The translations under genes were made by a program, and so were the position numbers. From Tenacibaculum aquimarinum (GTDB lineage Bacteria > Bacteroidota > Bacteroidia > Flavobacteriales > Flavobacteriaceae), in assembly GCF_022478115.1 (NCBI RefSeq), contig NZ_JAKGSC010000001.1:248001-312000 (forward strand): a DNA stretch of 64,000 bases, in the 5' to 3' direction. Within the stretch, counting starts at the first letter, position 1, and each line of letters starts with the position of its first letter. A model generated the notes under the pieces. It saw nothing but the letters and a program-made list of their open reading frames with translations, searched no databases and had not been told where the DNA came from. Below, piece by piece: positions 27,546 to 36,489 of the stretch.

Positions 27546-27556
27546 CATTTTTCTAG

Positions 27557-27629
<73 letters not shown>

Positions 27630-27639
27630 ATTTGGACTG

Positions 27640-27672
27640 CAAATATACTACATTATTTAGTATGTAACCAAA
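27640..27672 (-). promoter_or_regulatory. complete promoter of the initiator tRNA
   Basis: On the minus strand a -33 TTTG (27672-27669), a 21-base spacer and a perfect -7 TATATTTG (27647-27640) lie 10 bases before the tRNA 5' end. This is the clearest full Bacteroidota-type promoter in the window. Confidence 0.8.
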
Positions 27673-27741
27673 CTTTATTGCTTTTTATTTCTTGAAAGTT
27701 ATTTTATTCCATTTATAGGAACAACAATTTAAAAAACAAAC

Positions 27742-27749
27742 TATCTTTG
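27742..27749 (+). promoter_or_regulatory. -7 promoter element for era
   Basis: TATCTTTG matches TAnnTTTG exactly and ends 4 bases before the era ATG at 27754, implying a leaderless or almost leaderless message. Confidence 0.5.
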
Positions 27750-27753
27750 CAGC

Positions 27754-28635
27754 ATGACACACAAAGCAGGTTTTGTAAACATAATCGGAAATCCTAATGT
27801 TGGTAAATCCACTCTAATGAACGCATTAGTAGGAGAAAAACTATCAATTATAACTTCTAAGGCGCAAACAACTCGCCATAGAATTTTAGGAATTGTTAAT
27901 GATGATGATTATCAAATTATATTTTCTGATACTCCAGGAATTATAAAACCGGCTTACGAATTGCAAGAATCTATGATGGATTTTGTAAAATCTGCCTTTG
28001 ACGACGCAGATGTGTTAATTTATATGGTTGAAGTTGGCGAGAAAGAACTTAAAAACGAAGCTTTTTTTAATAAAATAATACACAGTGAAATACCTGTTAT
28101 TTTACTTTTGAACAAGATTGATAAATCTACTCAAGAAGAAGTTGAAGAGAAAATTGACTATTGGAAAGCTAAAGTTCCCAACGCATTTACCTACGTAATT
28201 TCTGCTTTAGAGAAATTTAATGTAGAAAGTGTTTTTGCAAAAATTAAAGAATTATTACCAGAAGGCCCTGCGTTTTACCCAAAAGATCAATTAACGGACA
28301 AGCCAGAACGTTTTTTTGTAAACGAAGCCATTAGAGAAAAAATACTACAACATTATAAGAAGGAAATTCCATATTCAGTTGAAGTGGAAACCGAAGAATT
28401 TAACGAAGAAGAAAGTATTATTAAAATACGTTCTGTAATTATGGTTGAGCGTGATACCCAAAAAGGAATTATTATTGGGCACAAAGGAAGCGCCATAAAA
28501 CGTGTTGGTACAGAGGCAAGAAAAGATTTAGAACGCTTCTTCGGAAAAAAAGTTTTTATGGAATTGTACGTTAAAGTGAATAAGAATTGGCGTTCTAACG
28601 AGCGTCAACTTAAAAGATTTGGCTACAAAGATTAA
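27754..28635 (+). CDS. era: GTPase Era
   Basis: Era binds the 3' end of 16S rRNA and assists 30S subunit maturation. The 293-residue protein has G1 GNPNVGKS (about residue 11), switch TTRHRILG, G3 DTPG, G4 NKID and G5 SALE. A C-terminal KH domain has the RNA-binding loop IIIGHKGSAIKRVG. The length and layout are those of Era. A hypothetical membrane protein follows 6 bases later and is probably co-transcribed. Confidence 0.97.
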   Translation: MTHKAGFVNIIGNPNVGKSTLMNALVGEKLSIITSKAQTTRHRILGIVNDDDYQIIFSDTPGIIKPAYELQESMMDFVKSAFDDADVLIYMVEVGEKELKNEAFFNKIIHSEIPVILLLNKIDKSTQEEVEEKIDYWKAKVPNAFTYVISALEKFNVESVFAKIKELLPEGPAFYPKDQLTDKPERFFVNEAIREKILQHYKKEIPYSVEVETEEFNEEESIIKIRSVIMVERDTQKGIIIGHKGSAIKRVGTEARKDLERFFGKKVFMELYVKVNKNWRSNERQLKRFGYKD

Positions 28636-28641
28636 TTATTT

Positions 28642-29088
28642 ATGCTAAAGAAGAAGCCGTATTTATTGTTCTTTTACTCTATTCCTTTAATACTATTATT
28701 CGGGTTTATTTTTAATAATGATGCTGATATAAATATCCACGATACTTATTTTATAACAACAGTATTTCATCTTTCAATCCTACTCTCTTTTGTAGTGTTT
28801 TTATTTGGTTTTACGTATTGGCTTATTTTTCACTTTAAAAGAAAGACCTACTACAACCTTCCTTTTATCAGTTATCTTTTATTATTAGTTCCTATACTTT
28901 TACTTTGGATTTTACCAAATTTTATAAATACTGATTTTAAAAACATAGAAAATTACATTAACAATAGAACTTATTTTAATAGAGTAGAAAACTTCTATAG
29001 TACACTACTATTATTATGCTGTTCGTCTTTTGTTATTCTAATATTTAATATTGGAATTGCATTCTTTAAGAAGAAGAAAAGTGTATAA
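28642..29088 (+). CDS. small membrane protein with a COX1-like HDTYF motif
   Basis: A 148-residue protein with four predicted membrane helices (about 7-25, 38-62, 73-93 and 118-140). I recognise no named family. Residues 29-43 read DINIHDTYFITTVFH, closely resembling the heme-copper oxidase subunit I segment HDTYYVVAHFHYV; the spacing of the first and last His is the same (10 residues), while the intermediate heme a3-ligand His is Val. The gene follows era by 6 bases and ends at a hairpin. A heme-related or assembly role is possible but unproven. Confidence 0.75.
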   Translation: MLKKKPYLLFFYSIPLILLFGFIFNNDADINIHDTYFITTVFHLSILLSFVVFLFGFTYWLIFHFKRKTYYNLPFISYLLLLVPILLLWILPNFINTDFKNIENYINNRTYFNRVENFYSTLLLLCCSSFVILIFNIGIAFFKKKKSV

Positions 29089-29097
29089 TAAAAGACC

Positions 29098-29120
29098 CTT
29101 CAGGTTTTAAAAACCTGAAG
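29098..29120. terminator. hairpin between convergent genes
   Basis: A 10-bp stem CTTCAGGTTT/AAACCTGAAG (29098-29107 with 29111-29120) has a 3-base loop between the era-side gene and the minus-strand gene ending at 29122. T-runs are weak on the plus strand and better on the minus strand. Confidence 0.55.
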
Positions 29121-29121
29121 A

Positions 29122-29634
29122 TTAATTAACATTTTCTAATAATTTATACATAAACTGTTTCAAATCATTCATTTGATTTTTACCAGTTTCTTTTCCTATT
29201 TGACCTAAAAAATAAAGTAAAAACCAAATAATTGGTAGAACAACTAACATTACCACAGGAAAAACTACATTTTCATCTAACTTATTTTTTACATAAAAAA
29301 GTATTGCAAATCCAATAAAAGCAGTTGCTACAAAAAAATGGACAAACATAAACAGCGTCCATACACTTGGTTTTGGGCCAAACAATCCTTTTATTTTAGT
29401 TACTCCTTGCTCCTCTTCTACTCTAAAATGTAATTGTGGCGACCAGAAATGTGCTTCTTTTTGAGGAACATCAATAATTACATGACTATCGGATATTTTT
29501 GTAATAAAATTATGATTGGTCTCTTTTAAATTACTTGTAATTGTTTGTAAAACATCAGAAACGTTTCTCTCACAATCTATCGAAAATCTTGGACGTAAAA
29601 ACAATTGACTTTCTTCGTGTTCTTCCCTATTCAT
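29122..29634 (-). CDS. hypothetical protein with two membrane helices
   Basis: A 170-residue protein of unknown function. Residues 1-85 look like a cytoplasmic alpha/beta domain (RPRFSIDCERNVSDVLQTI, then HFWSPQLHFRVEEEQGVTKI). Two membrane helices follow (about 92-112 and 122-143) and a short amphipathic tail. It sits alone between era and der on the opposite strand. I cannot assign a function; the soluble part could be a small ligand-binding domain facing the cytoplasm. Confidence 0.75.
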   Translation of the reverse strand: MNREEHEESQLFLRPRFSIDCERNVSDVLQTITSNLKETNHNFITKISDSHVIIDVPQKEAHFWSPQLHFRVEEEQGVTKIKGLFGPKPSVWTLFMFVHFFVATAFIGFAILFYVKNKLDENVVFPVVMLVVLPIIWFLLYFLGQIGKETGKNQMNDLKQFMYKLLENVN

Positions 29635-29680
29635 TGGTAATTATAGATTTACTCAAAGCTACGAGAAAATACTACATTTA

Positions 29681-29780
29681 GCAAATACGCCCGCGTTAGC
29701 GATTGTAGCATTTGTTTGAGCTCTTTTGTTTTTCTCAAAAAGCGAGTGCGAAAAGCGCGACCCAAAGGGAAACGCCCAAT
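29681..29780 (-). repeat. dispersed GGGCGTTTCC-type intergenic element, copy 1
   Basis: In minus orientation this starts TTGGGCGTTTCCC, runs through GGGTCGCGCTTTTCGCACTCG and an internal TTTGAG/CTCAAA inverted repeat, and ends ACAATCGCTAACGCGG. The second copy (49983-50119) shares the start block, the GTCGGGCTTTTC block and the AATCCCTAACGC end. It occupies most of the gap between the hypothetical gene and der. Confidence 0.6.
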
Positions 29781-29825
29781 AAAAAAATGAATTAAAATTG
29801 TAATTCTCTACTCGTAAATTAAGAC

Positions 29826-29833
29826 TATCTTTG
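29826..29833 (+). promoter_or_regulatory. -7 promoter element for der
   Basis: TATCTTTG matches TAnnTTTG exactly, 16 bases before the der ATG at 29850. Confidence 0.55.
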
Positions 29834-29849
29834 CGCCAAAATAATCAAG

Positions 29850-31151
29850 ATGAGTATTGTAGCCATTGTTGGAAGACCAAATGTAGGAAAATCCACTTTA
29901 TTTAATAGATTAGTACAGCGCCGTGAAGCTATTGTAGACTCGGTTAGTGGTGTTACTAGAGATAGACATTACGGAAAATCTGACTGGAACGGAAAAGAAT
30001 TTTCGGTTATTGACACCGGTGGTTACATTAAAGGTTCTGATGATATTTTTGAAGCTGAAATTAGAAAACAAGTAGAATTAGCTTTAGATGAAGCCGATAT
30101 TATTGTTTTTGTGGTTGATGTTGAACAAGGAATTACGCCAATGGATAATGAAGTTGCTAAACTCCTTAGAAAAGAAAAGAAACCATTATTTATTGCTGTT
30201 AACAAAGTTGACAACGCAATGAGAGATGCAGATGCTGTTGAGTTTTACAACCTTGGTTTGGGCGAATACTTTACAATTTCTTCAATAAACGGAAGTGGAA
30301 CTGGAGAATTATTAGACGCTATTGCAAATGAAATTCCTGAAGAGGAAGAAAACATAGAAGAAGAATTACCAAGATTTGCCGTAGTTGGACGTCCAAATGC
30401 AGGGAAATCTTCATTTATAAATGCTTTAATTGGTAAGGATAGAAATATTGTAACCAATATTGCAGGAACTACAAGAGATTCTATTGATACAAAATACAAC
30501 CGTTTTGGTTTTGATTTTAATTTGGTGGATACTGCCGGAATTAGAAAAAAATCGAAAGTAAAAGAAGACTTAGAATTCTATTCTGTAATGCGTGCTGTAC
30601 GTGCAATTGAACATTGTGATGTTGCCGTTTTAGTTATTGATGCTACTCGTGAGTTTGAAGGGCAAGATGAAAAGATATTCTGGTTAGCAGAAAAAAATAA
30701 AAAGGGTGTTGTTATCTTAGTAAATAAGTGGGACTTAATTGAAAAAGAGACCAATACAATGCGAGATTATGAGGCCAAAATTCGTCAGCAAATTGCACCT
30801 TTTACAGATGTGCCAATTATCTTTACCTCTGCACTTACCAAACAACGTCTTTTAAAAGCAATAGAAACTGCTGTTGAAGTTTTCGAAAACAGAAAACGTA
30901 AAATACAAACGAGCAAGTTAAACGAAACTATGTTGGAAATTATTCAAAATTTTCCTCCACCTGCAATAAAAGGGAAGTTTGTAAAAATAAAATACTGTAT
31001 GCAACTTCCAACTCATACGCCACAGTTTGCATTTTTTGCAAATTTACCACAGTATGTTAGAGATCCATATAGACGTTTTTTAGAAAATAAAATGCGTGAA
31101 ATTTATGACTTTAACGGAGTGCCAATTGTAATTTACTTTAGACAGAAATAA
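29850..31151 (+). CDS. der: ribosome biogenesis GTPase Der
   Basis: Der (EngA) is needed for 50S subunit assembly. The 433-residue protein has two tandem GTPase domains, with G1 motifs GRPNVGKS (about residue 8) and GRPNAGKS (about residue 180), DTGG and DTAG G3 motifs, and two NK.D G4 motifs (NKVD, NKWD). A C-terminal KH-like domain ends [13 protein letters not shown]. It stands alone with its own promoter element. Confidence 0.97.
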   Translation: MSIVAIVGRPNVGKSTLFNRLVQRREAIVDSVSGVTRDRHYGKSDWNGKEFSVIDTGGYIKGSDDIFEAEIRKQVELALDEADIIVFVVDVEQGITPMDNEVAKLLRKEKKPLFIAVNKVDNAMRDADAVEFYNLGLGEYFTISSINGSGTGELLDAIANEIPEEEENIEEELPRFAVVGRPNAGKSSFINALIGKDRNIVTNIAGTTRDSIDTKYNRFGFDFNLVDTAGIRKKSKVKEDLEFYSVMRAVRAIEHCDVAVLVIDATREFEGQDEKIFWLAEKNKKGVVILVNKWDLIEKETNTMRDYEAKIRQQIAPFTDVPIIFTSALTKQRLLKAIETAVEVFENRKRKIQTSKLNETMLEIIQNFPPPAIKGKFVKIKYCMQLPTHTPQFAFFANLPQYVRDPYRRFLENKMREIYDFNGVPIVIYFRQK

Positions 31152-31243
31152 GTTTTTAACATTTTCTAAAAAAACATTAACGTTTCTTTAGTGTTCTTTC
31201 AATTATCTTTTTCGGTTTTTTACATCGAAAAACTAATCTTGGT

Positions 31244-34015
31244 ATGAAAATAAAACTACTTATAGTTGCGATATTGTTCGCAGTAAATTCTTTTGCCCAA
31301 TCTAAACCTTTTAAAATTTCAGGAACTGTTTTTTCTGATAAAGAACAAACACCAATAGAGTCTGCAACTATTCATTTAGAAAAAGCAAAAGACAGTGCAA
31401 TTGTTTCTTATACCATAACAGATGAAAAAGGGAATTTTTCTTTAGAAGGAAAATCATTTCATAATAACTTAAAACTATTTGTTTCCTTTGTAGGAATGCA
31501 ATCCTATTCTAAAGTAATTACACTTACTAAATCAAACTTTAATTTAGGCAGAATAAACTTAAAAGAAGATGACAATCTTTTACAAGAAGTTGTGGTTAAA
31601 TCTAGAGCACCAATAACCATTAAAAAAGATACTTTAGAGTTTAATGTAAAATCTTTTAAAACAAAAAAAGATGCAAATGTTGAAGATTTACTAAAAAAAC
31701 TACCTGGAGTTGAAGTAGACGCAGAAGGAAAAATTACCGTAAATGGTAAAGAAGTAAATAAAATCTTAGTAAATGGAAAACCATTTTTTGGCAACGATCC
31801 ATCTATAACAACAAAGAACTTAACTAAAGATATTATAGAAAAAGTTCAAATAACAAATACAAAAACTAAGTCCGAAGGTTTTACAGGTGAAAAAGGCGAT
31901 GATAATAACAAAACTATTAACCTAACCATTAAAAAAGAAAACAATAAAGGGTGGTTTGGTAGAGTTTCTGCAGGCGCAGGAACCGAAAAAAGATACGAAG
32001 CAGCAACTATGGTAAATCGTTTTGATAACGATACTCGTATTAGCGTTTTAGCAAGTACAAACAACATCAATTCTCCCGGTTTTAGTTTTGGTGAAATTCA
32101 GAAAATGTTTGGTGGCGGCGGCGGAATTGGATTTAGCAGTAACGGCTCTTTTAACGTAAACGGAAGAAGTTTTGGAGGCGGACAAGGAATTGTAAAATCT
32201 AAAATTGGTGGTATTACTTATGCTGATAAATACGGAAAAGGGTTAGATGTAAATGCTAATTACTTCTATTCTGGAAGTAACTCTACTAATGATTCTAAAA
32301 GTAATCGTGAAAATATTTTACCAGACAGACGTTATTTTTCTAACTCCAACTCATCTTCAGAAGATGAAAATGACAATCATAGTTTCGATTTAGAATTTGA
32401 TATAGAGATAGACTCAACATTTTTAATAAATATTAATCCATCTTTTGTTCTTAATAAACGTGAAGGTTTTTACAACAGAAATGAAGAATCATTAGATGAT
32501 AATAATGCATTAACAAATAGCTCTAACAGTAACACTAACTCTAAATCTTCAGCTAATAATTTTAGCAATGAAATTGACATAACTAAAAAATTAGGAAACA
32601 AAGGCTCTTTCATTAAAGCTTCTCTGAGCAATCGAATTGATAAAACTAGTACAGATGACTATAACAACTCTACAATAGAAGTTTTTGGAACTAGCCCTTC
32701 TACAGAAATTAGAAACCAATATAGCGATATTGAAAATAATTTAAATGGCCTTACTACAAGATTTACTTATCGATACCCATTAATTAAAGAAAAATTGTTT
32801 TTAGACGCTAAATATCGCTACCAAAGAGATGAACGTGAAAATAAAGAAAGCACCTTTGATTTTGATACAACAACACAACATTTTTCTAACTTTAATAACC
32901 AACTGAGTTCAGATTTTACATATAATGACATCACAAAAACACCTTCTTTAGGAGTTGTATATAGAGACAAAAAATGGCGTTTTAATTTTGAAACTGGTTT
33001 TGTTAATAGAACCATAGAAAACGAAGATAAATTAAGACCAACCTTAAATTTAAAGAGAGATTTTAATGCTGTTAATTTAAATGCAGGTTTACGCTATAGG
33101 TTTGATTCTAAAGCTTCAATTTATTTTGATTATAGCTTAGTAAATGATGCGCCAAGCATTAATCAACTTCAACCTTTTACAGATGTTTCAAACCCATTAA
33201 ATATTGTTACTGGTAACCCAAACTTAGAGCCAACAAAAAGACATAGAATGTATGTAAACTTTAATAAATATAATTGGCAAAAACGTACAGGTTTATACTT
33301 ATATGTAAGTGGTGGATTAACAAATAACCAAGTAGTTTCAAAAAGTGTAATTGGAGACGATTTAATAAGAAACACAACTTACGAGAATGTAGATGGAGCC
33401 TACAATATTTGGGGAGGCGGTAGTTATAGTAAAAGTATTAAATTAGACACAATTAGTAGCTTAAGACTAAGAGTTGGTACACGTTTAAATATTAATAAAA
33501 ATATTAACTTTTTTAATGATATTGAATATGGTGCAAAAACCACAGAAGTATCTCCAAACATTGGTTTAACTTATGAATGGAATAAAGTGGTTAGCATAGA
33601 ACCTAGTTATACAATCTCTTTTTCAGAAACCAATTATGAATTAAGTGATTTCCAAAATCAGAATTTCACAAGACATTCTTTTAGAGTAAGAACAAAAACA
33701 AATGTTCCTAAGAAACTAGAATGGCGTAACGACATTCGTTATAATTTTAACCCAAATGTTGTAGGGTTTAATCAATCTTCTTGGTTTTGGAATTCTACTT
33801 TAGCCTATTCAATATTTAATGACAATGCTTCATTAACCCTTAAAGCATATGATTTACTAAACCAGCAAACAAATGCTCAAAGAAGAGCTACAGCAAACTA
33901 CATTGAAGACTCTGAAAGCACAGTTTTACAGCAATACTTTATGTTGGGTTTTAGTTGGAAATTTAATAGTTTAGGAAAAAAAGGAAAAATTAGAGACTAT
34001 AATTTTAGTTTGTAG
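31244..34015 (+). CDS. outer membrane beta-barrel protein with carboxypeptidase-regulatory-like domain
   Basis: A 923-residue TonB-receptor-like protein: signal peptide (MKIKLLIVAILFAVNSFAQ), a CarboxypepD_reg-like Ig domain (about 24-112, ISGTVFSDKEQTPIESATIHLEK), and a plug-like domain (about 125-225, LPGVEVDAEGKITVNGKEV). A large barrel follows with Ser/Asn-rich external loops (about residues 340-460). It belongs to the OMP_b-brl_3 type. No SusD-like gene or regulator is adjacent, so it is probably not a sugar-uptake pair; its ligand is unknown. The Gly-rich stretch near residue 285 (MFGGGGGIGFSS) is a surface or plug loop. Confidence 0.9.
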   Translation: MKIKLLIVAILFAVNSFAQSKPFKISGTVFSDKEQTPIESATIHLEKAKDSAIVSYTITDEKGNFSLEGKSFHNNLKLFVSFVGMQSYSKVITLTKSNFNLGRINLKEDDNLLQEVVVKSRAPITIKKDTLEFNVKSFKTKKDANVEDLLKKLPGVEVDAEGKITVNGKEVNKILVNGKPFFGNDPSITTKNLTKDIIEKVQITNTKTKSEGFTGEKGDDNNKTINLTIKKENNKGWFGRVSAGAGTEKRYEAATMVNRFDNDTRISVLASTNNINSPGFSFGEIQKMFGGGGGIGFSSNGSFNVNGRSFGGGQGIVKSKIGGITYADKYGKGLDVNANYFYSGSNSTNDSKSNRENILPDRRYFSNSNSSSEDENDNHSFDLEFDIEIDSTFLININPSFVLNKREGFYNRNEESLDDNNALTNSSNSNTNSKSSANNFSNEIDITKKLGNKGSFIKASLSNRIDKTSTDDYNNSTIEVFGTSPSTEIRNQYSDIENNLNGLTTRFTYRYPLIKEKLFLDAKYRYQRDERENKESTFDFDTTTQHFSNFNNQLSSDFTYNDITKTPSLGVVYRDKKWRFNFETGFVNRTIENEDKLRPTLNLKRDFNAVNLNAGLRYRFDSKASIYFDYSLVNDAPSINQLQPFTDVSNPLNIVTGNPNLEPTKRHRMYVNFNKYNWQKRTGLYLYVSGGLTNNQVVSKSVIGDDLIRNTTYENVDGAYNIWGGGSYSKSIKLDTISSLRLRVGTRLNINKNINFFNDIEYGAKTTEVSPNIGLTYEWNKVVSIEPSYTISFSETNYELSDFQNQNFTRHSFRVRTKTNVPKKLEWRNDIRYNFNPNVVGFNQSSWFWNSTLAYSIFNDNASLTLKAYDLLNQQTNAQRRATANYIEDSESTVLQQYFMLGFSWKFNSLGKKGKIRDYNFSL

Positions 34016-34068
34016 GAGTAAAATTTGCAAGTAATTTTATAAAAAACCGACTATTATTCTACATTTTG

Positions 34069-34076
34069 TAACTTTG
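34069..34076 (+). promoter_or_regulatory. -7 promoter element for the GAF-type gene
   Basis: TAACTTTG matches TAnnTTTG exactly, 19 bases before the TTG start at 34096. An in-frame TAA at 34069-34071 forbids any more distant start. Confidence 0.5.
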
Positions 34077-34095
34077 TTATATTAAATATAGAATT

Positions 34096-36483
34096 TTGGA
34101 AGTAAGACTACATAAAGGATTAGGAAATTTAGATTTACCACTTCAACTAAACATTAGTTTTGAGAAGATATATGACATGCTTAAAACTTATGCAGACTCA
34201 GAATCTAAAAACCATCCCTTTTACTCATCTGCTAAAATTGTAGTAAAAGAAGTAGAAAAACATCCTGAATTAATAACAGGTTTTACAGATTTAACGATAC
34301 TTCAAAAACATGAAGATTTAATACAACTTTTATTAGATGCTTTATTCCCAGAATTATTAACTTTAAATGAAATTAAAGCGGTAACAATTCCATTTTCTTT
34401 TACCTCGTTTAAATTTACACAACGTTTTGAAAATATACTAAAAAATGCTGGGGATAATTATGAATTACAAATAAGAGATTTTGATGAAAATTCGCTTTAT
34501 ATTATGGCGTGTACTTTTATCTTAAATACTGTTTATAAATATCCTGTAGACTTAAAACGTCCTTTCTTCTTTGACATACCAGATAAAAACCTTGGTACAA
34601 CTAAAAATTATAGAGTAGCTTTTAATGCAGATTTCATGGAAATAACTCCATCTGAAAATGCTCCAAAAATTACAGAAGATGATATAAAATTACTTTTAGA
34701 TAATTATGATAATGTTGATGTGTGGAAAGAAAAATTTCCTTTAGAAAGCTATATTTTTAAAGGTTTTGGTATCATGAATTTGTTTGATGTTACTACAGAT
34801 GAAACTATTTCTTCTATAAGAACAAACCTATTACGAAAAGATGACGGAAGTATTGTTGAAAAACTTCAAGAAGACTTAAGTTCTTTTTATAATATTAAAG
34901 ACCTAAAAGTGGGCTTTTCTATTTTTGATACATCAGAAATAAGTTACGGAACTAGCAAAATAAAAAAAGCAGATAGTATTTTACTGGATAATGAAAAAAC
35001 CATTTCATGTTCAGATTTTTTCTGTGATCATATAATGGAAAATGTATTCCATAAAAACACAAGTATTGTTGTTTCTGACGTTAAAAAATATGGAATAGGT
35101 AGTAATGAAAACCCTTTTTACAAAAAATTAAAGTCAAGAAATATTGGAAGTATCATATTAATTCCAATAAAGACATCTGAAAATAATGATTTAGCTTTAT
35201 TAGAAATTGGTTCGCCTAGACCTTACGAGTTAAACACAGTAAACAAACAAAAACTCCAAGACATAATTCCTGTATTAAAAGCAGCTGTAGATAGATTTTC
35301 TGAAGAATATGCAAACATTTTAGAAGCAACTATTCAAGAACATTACACCTCAATTCATCCTTCTGTAAAATGGAAATTTAATAACGCCGCAGAAAACTAC
35401 CTGCAACAAATTTTTGAAAATATTGAAAATCCAAAACCAGAAGAAATTGTATTTAATAATGTATATCCTTTATATGGTCAACTAGATGTAAAAGGATCTT
35501 CTATTGCTAGAAACAATGCAATTTTAGAAGATTTAACTACACAACTTACCTTAGCTATATCTGTTTTAAAAGAAGCATGCAACTCAGAAAACCTACCTAT
35601 TTATAACGAATTAATGTTTCGTGTTTCAGCATATTTAAAAGAGGTGAAAAAAGGATTAAAAGCAGGTGATGAAATTGCCATTTTAGATTTTTTAAAGACA
35701 GAAATTTATCCAGTTTTTACACACATAAAAGACATAAATTTAGACCTCGAAGCTCTAGTAAACACATATATGAGTAGATTAGATAATAATTTACAAGTTG
35801 TATATGAAAAAAGGAAAGCTTATGAACAAAGTGTAACGCTATTAAATGACAAACTCTCTAAATTTATAGACAAAAAACAAGAAGGAGCTCAACAAATGTT
35901 TCCTCATTATTTTGAACGTTATAAAACCGATGGAGTTGAATTTAACATGTACATAGGTGAATCTTTAACAAAAAAGAAAAAATTTGATAATTTATACCTG
36001 TACAACTTACGTTTTTGGCAAATACAACTAATGTATGAAATGGAAAACCTTGCCATGAATGCTACCAAAGAAATGGAACACAAACTTCGTGTTGCTTCTT
36101 TAATATTAGTTCACAGCAATCCTTTAGCCATTAAATTTAGAATGGATGAAAAGCAGTTTGATGTTGATGGAGCTTACAATATTCGTTACGAAATTATCAA
36201 AAAACGTATAGACAAAGCTCATATTAAAGGAACAGATGAACGCTTAACAGTTCCTGGTAAAATTGCAATAGTTTACTCTCAAGATAAGGACAAGTTAGAG
36301 TATATAAAATATTTAAATTTCTTACAATCTAAAAATCAATTGGGTAAAATTGAAGAGCTAGAACTAGAAGATCTACAAGGTGTTTCTGGCTTAAAAGCTT
36401 TACGTGTAAAGGTAATTTACAAAGAAGATTTTGATGCCAAAAAAACCATTACTTTAGATGAATTAATGGATGAATTAAAATAA
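34096..36483 (+). CDS. large GAF-domain cytoplasmic protein
   Basis: A 795-residue soluble protein typical of Flavobacteriaceae. An N-terminal helical region (about 1-230) is followed by a GAF-like domain (about 260-410; FCDHIMENVFHKNTSIVVSD then SIILIPIKTSENNDLALLEI). A long helical C-terminal half has EEYANILEATIQEHYTSIHPSVKWKF and closing FRMDEKQFDVDGAYNIRYEI. GAF domains bind small ligands, but no output domain is recognisable. The start is TTG at 34096 because a stop lies just upstream and the next ATG would remove conserved-looking residues. It converges on the HD protein with 6 bases between the stops. Confidence 0.8.
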   Translation: MEVRLHKGLGNLDLPLQLNISFEKIYDMLKTYADSESKNHPFYSSAKIVVKEVEKHPELITGFTDLTILQKHEDLIQLLLDALFPELLTLNEIKAVTIPFSFTSFKFTQRFENILKNAGDNYELQIRDFDENSLYIMACTFILNTVYKYPVDLKRPFFFDIPDKNLGTTKNYRVAFNADFMEITPSENAPKITEDDIKLLLDNYDNVDVWKEKFPLESYIFKGFGIMNLFDVTTDETISSIRTNLLRKDDGSIVEKLQEDLSSFYNIKDLKVGFSIFDTSEISYGTSKIKKADSILLDNEKTISCSDFFCDHIMENVFHKNTSIVVSDVKKYGIGSNENPFYKKLKSRNIGSIILIPIKTSENNDLALLEIGSPRPYELNTVNKQKLQDIIPVLKAAVDRFSEEYANILEATIQEHYTSIHPSVKWKFNNAAENYLQQIFENIENPKPEEIVFNNVYPLYGQLDVKGSSIARNNAILEDLTTQLTLAISVLKEACNSENLPIYNELMFRVSAYLKEVKKGLKAGDEIAILDFLKTEIYPVFTHIKDINLDLEALVNTYMSRLDNNLQVVYEKRKAYEQSVTLLNDKLSKFIDKKQEGAQQMFPHYFERYKTDGVEFNMYIGESLTKKKKFDNLYLYNLRFWQIQLMYEMENLAMNATKEMEHKLRVASLILVHSNPLAIKFRMDEKQFDVDGAYNIRYEIIKKRIDKAHIKGTDERLTVPGKIAIVYSQDKDKLEYIKYLNFLQSKNQLGKIEELELEDLQGVSGLKALRVKVIYKEDFDAKKTITLDELMDELK

Positions 36484-36489
36484 GCAGTA

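Noticed and set aside
31244..34015. SusC/SusD-type polysaccharide utilisation locus
   Set aside because: There is no SusD gene, no glycoside hydrolase and no hybrid sensor beside the barrel protein.
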